Shown here in pieces: positions 56,098 to 64,000 of a stretch of DNA of 64,000 bases. A program made the position numbers and the translations under genes. The stretch lies in the NCBI GenBank assembly GCA_020848995.1, contig JADLHA010000028.1:100204-164203 (forward strand), written 5' to 3'. Every line of letters begins with the position of its first letter. Within the stretch, counting starts at the first letter, position 1. The DNA comes from Saprospiraceae bacterium. GTDB lineage: Bacteria; Bacteroidota; Bacteroidia; Chitinophagales; Saprospiraceae. Below the pieces are notes generated by a model, which saw nothing but the letters and a program-made list of their open reading frames with translations, searched no databases and was not told the DNA's origin.

Positions 56098-59000
56098 ATG
56101 AGCCTCAGAACTGTGTCGCGCCGGAATTTTGCCAGCATGTTGTACATACTCTTTTCTGGACTTGTTTTTAATGGCTGTGGTTCCGGTAGTGACAGCCGGC
56201 CAAAATCCAATCCATCATTGACGGCATTTGAACTGTTGGATTCCTCTGCAACAGGAATTGGATTTCGCAATGACTTGCGCCCCGACCTGCTTCCCAATCC
56301 GCTGGAATACATCAATGTATTCAACGGAGGCGGTGTGTTGATGATCGACCTCAACAACGACCAACTCACCGACATTCTGCTCACGGGGAATATGGTGCCA
56401 AGCCGTTTGTACCTCAATAAGGGCAATTTCCAGTTTGAAGACATTACCGTGCGCTCCGGACTCTCACAATACCCGGGCTGGTTTACCGGAGGCGCTGTAG
56501 CCGACATCAACAACGACGGATTTTCAGACATTTATTTGTGCAGGTCTTTTTATCCGGATAAAGGGCCGGAAGCAAGGCGCAACCTGTTGCTGATCAACGA
56601 CGGTAATCTTGGCTTTACCAACCAGGCAAAGGAATTTGGCGTGGACGACGGTGGGTACAGCATCTGTGCAAGCTTTTTCGACATGGACCTCGACGGCGAC
56701 CTCGACCTCGTGGTCGGCAACCATCCTCCCGACCGGATGGCGGGAGAATTGACCCACTATCAACGATTCAACAAGCCTCCCAGAGAAACATCCAATTCAC
56801 TTTTTCGCAACGAGGGCAACGGCAAATTCACTGACGTGACAACAACTTCCGGTTTACTCTCGTATGGCTGGACCTTGGGATTGGTCACCTCCGACCTCAC
56901 AGGCGACGGCTATCCTGACATTTACATTTCTGTGGACCATGAGCAGCCGGATTATTTTCTGGAAAACATTGGCAACGGTACCTTTAAAAACATCCTACCA
57001 TCTGCAGTGCAGCATACCAGCCACAGCAGTATGGGTCTGGATGCAGCCGATATCAACAACGATTGCCTGACCGATTTTTTGGTGCTCGACATGCTGGCCG
57101 AAGACAACTACCGCGAAAAAGTCAATATGGCCAGTATGGACATCGAGCGATTCTGGCGTTACCATGCCGCGGGTTACCATTATTCGTACATGCGCAATAT
57201 GCTCCAGTTGAACAATGGCAACAAAACGTTTAGCGAAATTGGACAAATGTCCGGCATCCACAACACCGACTGGAGCTGGAGTGTGCTGCTGGCCGATTTC
57301 AACATCGACGGGTGGAAAGACATCTACATTTCAAATGGGTATTACCGGGATTTCCTGAATAAAGATTTTTTCAAACCGATGATCCATCACGCCAACGAGA
57401 TGCGCGCAAAGGGCGAATCGAATGAATCCATCGTTCGCTTCCTCCGCCAGCAAAATGTAGCCATGGTCGCAACGAAAGTTGCAAATTTCTACTACGAAAA
57501 CAACGGCGACCTGACGTTTGTGGACCAGTCAGCTGAAGCAGGGCTCAACTACATCAGTTTCAGTTCAGGTGCTGCCTACGGGGACCTCGACAACGACGGG
57601 GATCCCGACCTGGTCGTCAACAACATAGACGATGCTGCCCTGGTCTATCGCAACAACGCCATCGAGCGCAGCGACCACCATTATTTAAAAATACGCCTGG
57701 ATGCTCCAAAAGATGCCTACCGGTACAATGCCCGGGTTGAAATCGAGACAGCATCAGGCCGCCAGATGGCTGAACTCGTCACCACCCGCGGATACCAGTC
57801 CGTCGTTGACGACGGCATTTATTTCGGGCTTGGCAACGACGACCGCGTGCTGCAACTTACCATTACCTGGCCTGGCAATAAAATGCAAATTCTGAATGAT
57901 GTTCGCGCAGACCAACACATCGTGTTGCGTTATGCCGATGCAAAGCTGGCAGATCCGGCAGCGAATAAAAAGGCTTCCCCAATCTTTTCCGACCGCACTT
58001 CCGAGCTCAACATCCATTTTGTGCATCGCGAAAACGAATACGACGACTACCATCGCAGACAGATCTTATTGCCCCACAAAATGTCGCAGTTTGGCCCCGC
58101 ACTGTGCGTGGGCGATGCAAACGGCGACGGAGCCGACGACGTCTTTGTGGGTGGCGCCGCCGGGCAACCGGGAGCCTTGTTTCTTCAAAACCCCTCCGGT
58201 CTTTTTTCAGAAGCTGACCCCTCCGCATTTGAGCGGGATGCGGCTTACGAAGACGTAGGAGCCTGCTTCTTTGATAAAGACGGCGATGGCGACCTGGATC
58301 TTTACGTCGTCAGCGGGGGCAACGAGTGGGATGAAGAAAAGAAATACCAGGACCGGCTCTACGAAAACGATGGCAACGGCAAGTTCACAGCCACCACGTC
58401 TCTTCCTCCTATGGGGGCGAGCGGTTCTTGCGTGGCGCCGTCAGATTTTGACGGTGACGGAGACCTCGACCTTTTTGTAGGAGGCCGGTTGTCTCCGGGA
58501 CGATATCCCTTCCCTGGAAGGTCCTACTTGCTGGAAAACGACAAAGGCCGGTTTAATGATGCAACGGACCAATGGTCAACCGGCCTGACATCTTGTGGAA
58601 TGGTAACGGCTGCCTGCTGGTCAGACATCGACGGAGACGGCAAAAAGGACCTGATGGTCGTTGGAGAGTGGATGGAAATTACTCCCTTCCTGCAAAAAGA
58701 CGGAAAGCTGGTGGCTTCAGGGGAAGCCCTGGGACTCAGCGGGACCGGAGGGTGGTGGAACTGCATTCAGCCGGCTGATGTCGATGGAGACGGGGATACT
58801 GATTACATTGCAGGCAACCTGGGTACCAATTACAAATACCAGACATCTAAAAATAAGCCCTTCCAGGTGTACGCAGGGGATTTCGACGGCAACGGAAAAT
58901 CGGATATCGTTCTGGGCTGGTACAAGAAAGATGGCAACCTCTTTCCAGTAAGGGGACGGCAGTGCTCTTCCGAACAGATGCCTTCCATACTGGACAAATT

Positions 59001-59484
59001 CAAATCTTACGATGCGTTTGGAAAATCGACCCTGGAAGAAGTGTACGGTGAGATGCTCCAGGGAGCACTCAACTACAGGGCATCTAACTTTCAGTCCGTG
59101 TTGCTGATCAACCAGGGAGGCCGGTTCGAGTTGGTGCTTCTGCCCAACCGGGCACAGACTGCCCCGGTGAACGGAGTCCTGGCAGATGATTTTGACGGCG
59201 ATGGCACCATTGACTTGGTGGTCGCTGGCAACCTTTTCGTCTCCGAAGTCGAAACGGGTCGTGCCGACGCAGGCACGGGATTGTTTCTGAAGGGGGATGG
59301 CAAAGGGGACTTTGCAGAGTATAGCCCTCATCTGAGTGGACTGTACCTGCCCGGTGACGTAAAAAACATCGCCCTGATCCGCAAATCCTACTCCGGAGAT
59401 CCCTACGTGGTCGTGGCCAACAACAATGCCCCGCTGCAGGTTTTCGCCGTACGATCAAGCGAAGCGACCCGCAATCCTCAATAG
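56098..59484 (+). CDS. CRTAC1-family FG-GAP lipoprotein with ASPIC/UnbV domain (second of two)
   Basis: A 1128-residue paralogue of the preceding protein, collinear through most of its length. The lipobox is SGLVFNGC (Cys about 27). FG-GAP repeats include [24 protein letters not shown] and [12 protein letters not shown]; the UnbV domain lies at about 530-625. Both copies share stretches such as [22 protein letters not shown] and [18 protein letters not shown], and both end with an interpreted 'NNNAPLQVF' or 'NNNVMYFF' strand. The 15-base gap suggests an operon that arose by duplication. Confidence 0.92.
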   Translation: MSLRTVSRRNFASMLYILFSGLVFNGCGSGSDSRPKSNPSLTAFELLDSSATGIGFRNDLRPDLLPNPLEYINVFNGGGVLMIDLNNDQLTDILLTGNMVPSRLYLNKGNFQFEDITVRSGLSQYPGWFTGGAVADINNDGFSDIYLCRSFYPDKGPEARRNLLLINDGNLGFTNQAKEFGVDDGGYSICASFFDMDLDGDLDLVVGNHPPDRMAGELTHYQRFNKPPRETSNSLFRNEGNGKFTDVTTTSGLLSYGWTLGLVTSDLTGDGYPDIYISVDHEQPDYFLENIGNGTFKNILPSAVQHTSHSSMGLDAADINNDCLTDFLVLDMLAEDNYREKVNMASMDIERFWRYHAAGYHYSYMRNMLQLNNGNKTFSEIGQMSGIHNTDWSWSVLLADFNIDGWKDIYISNGYYRDFLNKDFFKPMIHHANEMRAKGESNESIVRFLRQQNVAMVATKVANFYYENNGDLTFVDQSAEAGLNYISFSSGAAYGDLDNDGDPDLVVNNIDDAALVYRNNAIERSDHHYLKIRLDAPKDAYRYNARVEIETASGRQMAELVTTRGYQSVVDDGIYFGLGNDDRVLQLTITWPGNKMQILNDVRADQHIVLRYADAKLADPAANKKASPIFSDRTSELNIHFVHRENEYDDYHRRQILLPHKMSQFGPALCVGDANGDGADDVFVGGAAGQPGALFLQNPSGLFSEADPSAFERDAAYEDVGACFFDKDGDGDLDLYVVSGGNEWDEEKKYQDRLYENDGNGKFTATTSLPPMGASGSCVAPSDFDGDGDLDLFVGGRLSPGRYPFPGRSYLLENDKGRFNDATDQWSTGLTSCGMVTAACWSDIDGDGKKDLMVVGEWMEITPFLQKDGKLVASGEALGLSGTGGWWNCIQPADVDGDGDTDYIAGNLGTNYKYQTSKNKPFQVYAGDFDGNGKSDIVLGWYKKDGNLFPVRGRQCSSEQMPSILDKFKSYDAFGKSTLEEVYGEMLQGALNYRASNFQSVLLINQGGRFELVLLPNRAQTAPVNGVLADDFDGDGTIDLVVAGNLFVSEVETGRADAGTGLFLKGDGKGDFAEYSPHLSGLYLPGDVKNIALIRKSYSGDPYVVVANNNAPLQVFAVRSSEATRNPQ

Positions 59485-59660
59485 CGCCCCCAGCCATATC
59501 GCGCCTTTTACACCAGGCCATTGGCCGGCTTTCTGCCACATTTAGTTCGCCCACGTTAAGAATTTTTTAAGAAAAATATTACTATATACAATTGATTTAC
59601 AGGGTTATATGTATTGAATAATAAAATATTAAAAATATGTACACCCAAAATCTGAAACTG
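59485..59660. other. AT-rich intergenic region
   Basis: No gene was found. From about 59570 the sequence is strongly AT-rich and leads into the TATCTTTG element at 59663. GGCC-rich inverted pieces near 59517 are too short to call a terminator. Confidence 0.6.
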
Positions 59661-59662
59661 TA

Positions 59663-59670
59663 TATCTTTG
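59663..59670 (+). promoter_or_regulatory. Possible -7 element for the structured leader RNA
   Basis: TATCTTTG matches TAnnTTTG. The expected start of transcription, about 6-8 bases later, coincides with the first base of the folded segment (59678). A clear -33 TTTG was not found. Confidence 0.5.
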
Positions 59671-59675
59671 CGTAG

Positions 59676-59850
59676 ATGGATTGAACCCCTTGGGGTAACC
59701 GTATGGTATGAAACGGTTGCACAGGGGAGGATGAAGCCGACGAAGCAAATCCGCAGAGATCTGACAAATTAGATGGCCCGCTCATCGGGGTGTGTTTTCG
59801 ACTGAATGGTCGTTGGCATGACCGCTGTGTGTTAGCTATATGAACGAAGC
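59676..59850 (+). ncRNA. Probable structured leader RNA or small RNA, unassigned
   Basis: A GC-richer non-coding segment between AT-rich sequences and 36 bases before the next gene. Nested pairings are visible: GGATT (59678-59682) with AATCC (59748-59752) encloses CCCC (59686-59689) with GGGG (59724-59727), which encloses AACCG (59697-59701) with CGGTT (59714-59718). CCCC could also pair locally with GGGG at 59692-59695, an alternative state. Further hairpins are ATCT...AGAT (59759-59774), CCCG...CGGG (59777-59789) and GGTC...GACC (59808-59823). It did not match a riboswitch class that I know. Confidence 0.45.
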
Positions 59851-59886
59851 AAAAAAATTAATTTAGTAACCAAAACTATTTTTCTC

Positions 59887-60345
59887 ATGAAAAAGATGAA
59901 TTTGTATGTTCTAAAATCCTGCGGGGTTTTAATTGCATTGAGTTTTGTCCTTCTCGGACTGACTTCATCTTTTCAATCGGCGAATGCTCAGAACAGTTCA
60001 CCCCTGCCCAAGTTGGTGCAGATAAGTGAGGCGATCAGCATCCTGACGGTTGAAATGGACGAGTTGGCCCAGAAGAGTCAGGGAGATCCGGCAAACCTCA
60101 CCGCCGGAGAGCAGGAGCGGATGCGCATGATGGGCGCGATTCGCGGAGAGTTGACGAATAACAAGGATTTCGTCGGCTACAAAACGGAGTATGCTGTACA
60201 CCTGGCAGCCACACAGGCTGTATTTAACCAGTTGCAGCAGGGAAATCCCAATGCTGAAGTTGCACTGGATCCTTTCACATGGATCCGCTACAAGTACGAC
60301 AACGATCCCGAATACCGGTATGTCGTCCAAAAACTGAAGTTATAA
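59887..60345 (+). CDS. Small secreted protein, function unknown
   Basis: A 152-residue exported protein. The signal peptide (about 1-35) ends SANAQ. The mature part is mainly helical (LPKLVQISEAISILTVEMDEL, core: QISEAISILTVEMDEL) with a C-terminal 'DPFTWIRYKYDNDPEYRYVVQKL' (core: DPFTWIRYKYDNDPEYR). No cysteine-rich or catalytic motif is visible and I do not recognise the family. It sits between the structured leader and the giant protein gene, 51 bases before the latter. A shared transcript is likely. Confidence 0.8.
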   Translation: MKKMNLYVLKSCGVLIALSFVLLGLTSSFQSANAQNSSPLPKLVQISEAISILTVEMDELAQKSQGDPANLTAGEQERMRMMGAIRGELTNNKDFVGYKTEYAVHLAATQAVFNQLQQGNPNAEVALDPFTWIRYKYDNDPEYRYVVQKLKL

Positions 60346-60396
60346 TTTCCCCGCGGGACTCGATTTCAAGAAGTTTAATAATCAAAACCAAATCTC

Positions 60397-63300
60397 ATGA
60401 AAATAACTCTATCTAATCCTCTGAGGACCTTCGGCAGTTTTTGTCTGCTTCTGTTGGGCCTTGGGCTGAGCATTTCGGTCAATGCTCAGGGGTGTCCGGG
60501 GAAATCCCCTACCTGCCGGTTCGCGGGAACCACTGCGACCGATGACACCATCCGGCCGGCAATCATTCTCGGTCTCAATCCAGGCACCTGTGCTGCAACG
60601 GTCAACGTACCTAGACCTGCATACAACATCCGGGGTTGCGGCTCCGCTGCGGATTACACGGGCGGAGTGACATTGGGGCCCCTCGTATTGAGGAACGACG
60701 TAGGCTGTTCATTTGCTGAAGCCTGTAACTCCTCTTTTGGTTGCGGAATCATTACGACGACTAACGTTTTCGCACCCGTTGCCCCGGCGACAAACTCAGG
60801 ACCCTCTTCGTCTCCTTACGACGTAAACTGCGGACCGGTGCGAATCGTCATGTTCGACAACGGAACATCCAGCTGGTCTGACACGTACCAAATGCTGGTT
60901 GCCGGTTGCGCAGTAGGTACGTATACTTCAGGAAACAACCAAAACGATACCCTTCGCGTACCTCGTGGAGTGTATAACAACGAGGTAACTACCACTACCG
61001 GTGGTTATGTGCGCGTTCAACCGGATCACGCCTGGGGTGGCAACACTACTTTTGGAGAATGTGTTCCTACTTTCCAGATCAACGTGCCAAACCTTTGCTG
61101 TGAGTCCATCAACAACATTACCAATAACTGCAACACGCCTACGATTACGGGTTCCGGCGGTCGTTATTTCGTCCGCTGGACGGGCGATGCCAACGATGGC
61201 ACTGTGTTGGGTATTCAGGAAGTGATCATCCAGGATACCGAGCCTCCAACCTTCGTCGGTTGTCCTAAAGCAGTCATCATCAACCTCGGCCCCGGCGAAT
61301 GCGAAGGTTCCTGGGATGCGCCTCCGATTATGGCCATGGACAACTGTCCTTCTGCCATTGTCCGTACCGGAGTTGAGCGCATTGCTCCGGGTTGTCAGGT
61401 TTCACCAAATATTGTGTGGAATCCCGGTTTCTACGGAGGCAATATGTGGGATATCCAAAACATAGGTACACAGCCCATCATTTTCCATGGCATCGATGTT
61501 CATTGGAGAAATATGGACACGGCTACCGTATGGTATACCACGGCTCCGGGTAGCCACGTTCCGGTTCGCTTTAACAGGGCTTCCTGGACTCGCTGCAACA
61601 GCGGCGTATGGGTACCAGGAACCGGTGGTACCTTCCCACCTCCTGCCAGAGTGTACATCGATCTCAGAACGATCAACGTATTCCAGAATTCGACATGTAC
61701 AGGTGTAACATTTGACACCGTCCGTGGCGGATGCCCGGTACTCCAACCAGGCGAAATTCGCGGTATTTACATTGCCGGTATCCTCGGACAGGGAGGGATG
61801 TACTGGAGCAGCGGTGGTTGTACAACCGCGGGAGCTCCTTGGGGAGATGCCAATCTAGCCATTTTGAAGAATCCTCCCATGTCCTGCGTTTACGGTACAG
61901 GTCTGTTTGGTGCAGGTGGTGGTCTTGCTACATCGGGTAACCAGCAATTTGTTGGCAATATCCGGTATAGCTTCCCCGCGGCTGATAACATGGTGCAAGT
62001 GGTACAAACCTGCGGCCAGCCTTATGGCCCCGGTTGCTTCTTCCCAATTGGCTGTACAACTCTTTGCTACGAGGCTACCGATGCCCAGGGCAATGTTGCA
62101 ACTTGCCAGTTCGACGTATGCGTAAACGAATATGCGAATACGGTAACCGCTCTTGCATGCCATGACGAAATCCAGATCAGCCTCGACGAAGACTGTCTGG
62201 CTACCATTTCTGCTGATGAAGTTTTGGCAGGTGGCCCCTACAGGTGCTATGACGACTATACCGTTGAGGCACGCGACTGGGTTACCAATGCCCTCGTCGA
62301 CCGTGATCCGCAAACGGACGGTACTCAAGTGGGCAGCCAGGACATCGGCCGCGAGTTGAAAATCACCGTGCGCGATCCCCTCACGGGCAATAGCTGCTGG
62401 GGTCATGCACGCGTAGAAGACAAATGGCCACCAGACATCACCTGCCCAAGGGATACCTGCGTTCCCTGCTATTCACCGACTTCTCCGGCTTATACCGGCG
62501 TAGCTTCAGTGGATGAGAACTGCGGTGGTTATTCCCTGAGCTATAAAGACAACGTCACCTTCGGTAGCTGTGCCGCCGGTTACGACCGCATCATCCGCCG
62601 TACCTGGACAGCCGTTGACGCTTCCGGAAACAAAGACGTCTGTGTACAGGAAATTACCGTAAGCCTCGGTAGCCTGTTTGATGCACAAGTGCCGCTCAAC
62701 TGGGACAACATCGAAAATCCAATGCTTTCCTGCGACGGAAAATACGATCCCAACAAAGACGTTACCCCGCACTACCTGCCTTATCCATATTGCGTGGATG
62801 GCTACCTGCTCGACTCCGCACATTGGTTTGCTACGGGAGGATTCCTGCCCAGCCCAACCGGAGACCTTGCCGGTGAACGCCTTCCGATGGTACTTGGATG
62901 GAATTGCATCGATGCCGGCGAATACGCTGGCCACCCAAGCCCCTATCCGATCTACTATCCCGCACACCCAAGCTGGAGACCAAACAACCCGGTTTGCTGG
63001 GGTCCGGACGAAATCGTCATGTGGCATGGCACGGGCTTCCCGGGCGGTGTAAACTGCAAAAACCTGGGCGTAACTTGGAAAGACATCACCATCGACCTGG
63101 CAACCCCAGGCTGCGATGCCGGCGAAGTTGGCTGCTTTAAAGTACTGCGCCAATGGACTGTCATGGACTGGTGTACCAGCGAAATCGGCGGACACAACCA
63201 GGTGATCAAAGTGGCTGACGCAGAAGGTCCGAAGATCCTCTATCCGGATACCCTCATCGTCAACATGGAAGTGTGGACCTGCACGGGCCGTTGGGAAGTT

Positions 63301-64000
63301 TCCCCGGCTTGGCTGATCGACAACTGCAGCAACGAAGTACATTATACGGTAGAAGTTGAAGCAGGTACTGTACTCGGCAACGAGGTCAGCGGATACGTCG
63401 TAGTCGATATGCCTGTAGGCATACAGAGCGGTTACATCGTAGCTGAAGACTGCTGCGGCAACATCACCAAAAAGCGCATTGCCCTCGACGTTCAGGACAA
63501 CGTTCCCCCGGTAGCAGTTTGCGAAGCCAAAACAGTCGTATCGATCAACGGCAACCAGTCTGCCGGCGAAAACTTCGCCAAGATCTTTGCCGAATCCTTC
63601 GACCAGGGATCCTTCGATAACTGTCAGCCGCACATCTTCTTCAAGGTGATCCGCATGGAGCATCTGCGTGGGACGAACAACGGAAGCAATACTGCACAAC
63701 CCGATAATGGCACCAATTGCGCCGGCATCAACGGCGACGACAATGCCATCCTCGACGGCAACCAGATCTATTTCGACGATCATGTCAAGTTCTGCTGTTC
63801 AGACGTGGGCAATACCGTGATGGTAGTATTCCGCGTATTTGATCGCGAACCTGGCGCAGGCCCGATCGCTCCGACCCGCATGAACCCGGGTGGAAACCTG
63901 TTCAACCGCTTCAGCGACTGCATGGTCGAGGTGGAAGTACAGGACAAGAGCGTTCCGACGGTAGTTGCACCGCCAAACATCGTGGTGAGCTGCTGGTTCT
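60397..64000 (+). CDS. Second giant HYR-like repeat protein (3' end outside the window)
   Basis: The frame stays open from the ATG at 60397 to the window edge, at least 1201 residues. A signal peptide (cleavage after SVNAQ) is followed by a cysteine-rich N-terminal part, then HYR-like modules with junctions IQDTEPPTFVGCP, VEDKWPPDITCP and VQDNVPPVAVC. It shares VLRQWTVMDWC and VEVWTCTG-like segments with the protein at 43605, so the two are paralogues. Dockerin-like and T9SS sorting domains would be expected beyond 64000 but cannot be seen. It is not shown as a complete reading frame because no stop is in the window. Confidence 0.88.
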   Translation, partial: MKITLSNPLRTFGSFCLLLLGLGLSISVNAQGCPGKSPTCRFAGTTATDDTIRPAIILGLNPGTCAATVNVPRPAYNIRGCGSAADYTGGVTLGPLVLRNDVGCSFAEACNSSFGCGIITTTNVFAPVAPATNSGPSSSPYDVNCGPVRIVMFDNGTSSWSDTYQMLVAGCAVGTYTSGNNQNDTLRVPRGVYNNEVTTTTGGYVRVQPDHAWGGNTTFGECVPTFQINVPNLCCESINNITNNCNTPTITGSGGRYFVRWTGDANDGTVLGIQEVIIQDTEPPTFVGCPKAVIINLGPGECEGSWDAPPIMAMDNCPSAIVRTGVERIAPGCQVSPNIVWNPGFYGGNMWDIQNIGTQPIIFHGIDVHWRNMDTATVWYTTAPGSHVPVRFNRASWTRCNSGVWVPGTGGTFPPPARVYIDLRTINVFQNSTCTGVTFDTVRGGCPVLQPGEIRGIYIAGILGQGGMYWSSGGCTTAGAPWGDANLAILKNPPMSCVYGTGLFGAGGGLATSGNQQFVGNIRYSFPAADNMVQVVQTCGQPYGPGCFFPIGCTTLCYEATDAQGNVATCQFDVCVNEYANTVTALACHDEIQISLDEDCLATISADEVLAGGPYRCYDDYTVEARDWVTNALVDRDPQTDGTQVGSQDIGRELKITVRDPLTGNSCWGHARVEDKWPPDITCPRDTCVPCYSPTSPAYTGVASVDENCGGYSLSYKDNVTFGSCAAGYDRIIRRTWTAVDASGNKDVCVQEITVSLGSLFDAQVPLNWDNIENPMLSCDGKYDPNKDVTPHYLPYPYCVDGYLLDSAHWFATGGFLPSPTGDLAGERLPMVLGWNCIDAGEYAGHPSPYPIYYPAHPSWRPNNPVCWGPDEIVMWHGTGFPGGVNCKNLGVTWKDITIDLATPGCDAGEVGCFKVLRQWTVMDWCTSEIGGHNQVIKVADAEGPKILYPDTLIVNMEVWTCTGRWEVSPAWLIDNCSNEVHYTVEVEAGTVLGNEVSGYVVVDMPVGIQSGYIVAEDCCGNITKKRIALDVQDNVPPVAVCEAKTVVSINGNQSAGENFAKIFAESFDQGSFDNCQPHIFFKVIRMEHLRGTNNGSNTAQPDNGTNCAGINGDDNAILDGNQIYFDDHVKFCCSDVGNTVMVVFRVFDREPGAGPIAPTRMNPGGNLFNRFSDCMVEVEVQDKSVPTVVAPPNIVVSCWF

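Noticed and set aside
62506..63783. A 425-residue minus-strand open frame in the last gene
   Set aside because: It is the antisense of the HYR-like protein that runs in frame from 60397 to the window end; the forward frame has a signal peptide and repeats, this one does not.

Overview
The window looks like a chromosome segment of a member of the Bacteroidota, most likely a Saprospiria-type bacterium (Saprospiraceae/Lewinella-like). The evidence is: several secreted proteins with type IX secretion system (T9SS) C-terminal sorting domains, a PorP/SprF-family protein, very large cysteine-rich HYR-like repeat proteins, CRTAC1-type FG-GAP lipoproteins, GH97/GH20/GH92 glycosidases, a cysteine-poor L32, a type B L31, and promoter elements of the Bacteroidota form TTTG-N19-21-TAnnTTTG. 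No tRNA, rRNA, CRISPR array, insertion sequence or prophage was seen. The last gene runs off the right edge.

Layout. 1-7.6 kb: a possible 6S RNA tail, ribonuclease Y, a SusB-like GH97 alpha-glucosidase, then an Smr protein, a PstS-like lipoprotein and a TPR protein. 7.6-8.4 kb: a gene-poor stretch and a small AT-rich HicBA-type toxin-antitoxin pair. 8.5-14.7 kb (minus strand): FAH hydrolase, trpS, ridA, rpmF-DUF177, a secreted serine hydrolase, an outer-membrane barrel and ddl. 14.8-18.6 kb: PASTA protein, rhodanese, YraN, gamma-carbonic-anhydrase-like protein, TraB-like protein and RlmB. 18.6-35.6 kb: a secreted M36 metalloprotease, HAD and coiled-coil proteins, asd, a lamin-tail-domain T9SS protein, a degenerate endonuclease-fold protein, a double aspartyl protease with PDZ, phosphoglucose/phosphomannose isomerase, lnt, rpmE2, a GlmU-like protein and a spermidine-synthase-like protein.

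35.6-42.6 kb is a small N-glycan-degrading locus: GH20 hexosaminidase, GH92 alpha-mannosidase and glycosylasparaginase, the enzyme set needed to trim an N-glycan and free the last GlcNAc from asparagine. 42.8-52.1 kb is a surface-adhesin block: an orphan NarL-type regulator, a giant HYR-like protein ending in a dockerin-like module and a T9SS sorting domain, then a protein with three cohesin-like domains, SprB-like repeats and a type B sorting domain, then its SprF-like partner. Neighbouring dockerin and cohesin genes suggest a surface protein pair held together by a cohesin-dockerin contact. 52.2-59.5 kb holds a lipoprotein and two tandem CRTAC1-family lipoproteins. 59.6-64 kb holds a probable structured leader RNA, a small secreted protein and a second giant HYR-like protein.

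The most unexpected sequence-level signal is a recurrent palindrome class, AACN-AACGTT-NGTT, with four perfect copies and two imperfect ones spread over the window, both inside genes and between them. Chance predicts about 0.001 perfect copies here.
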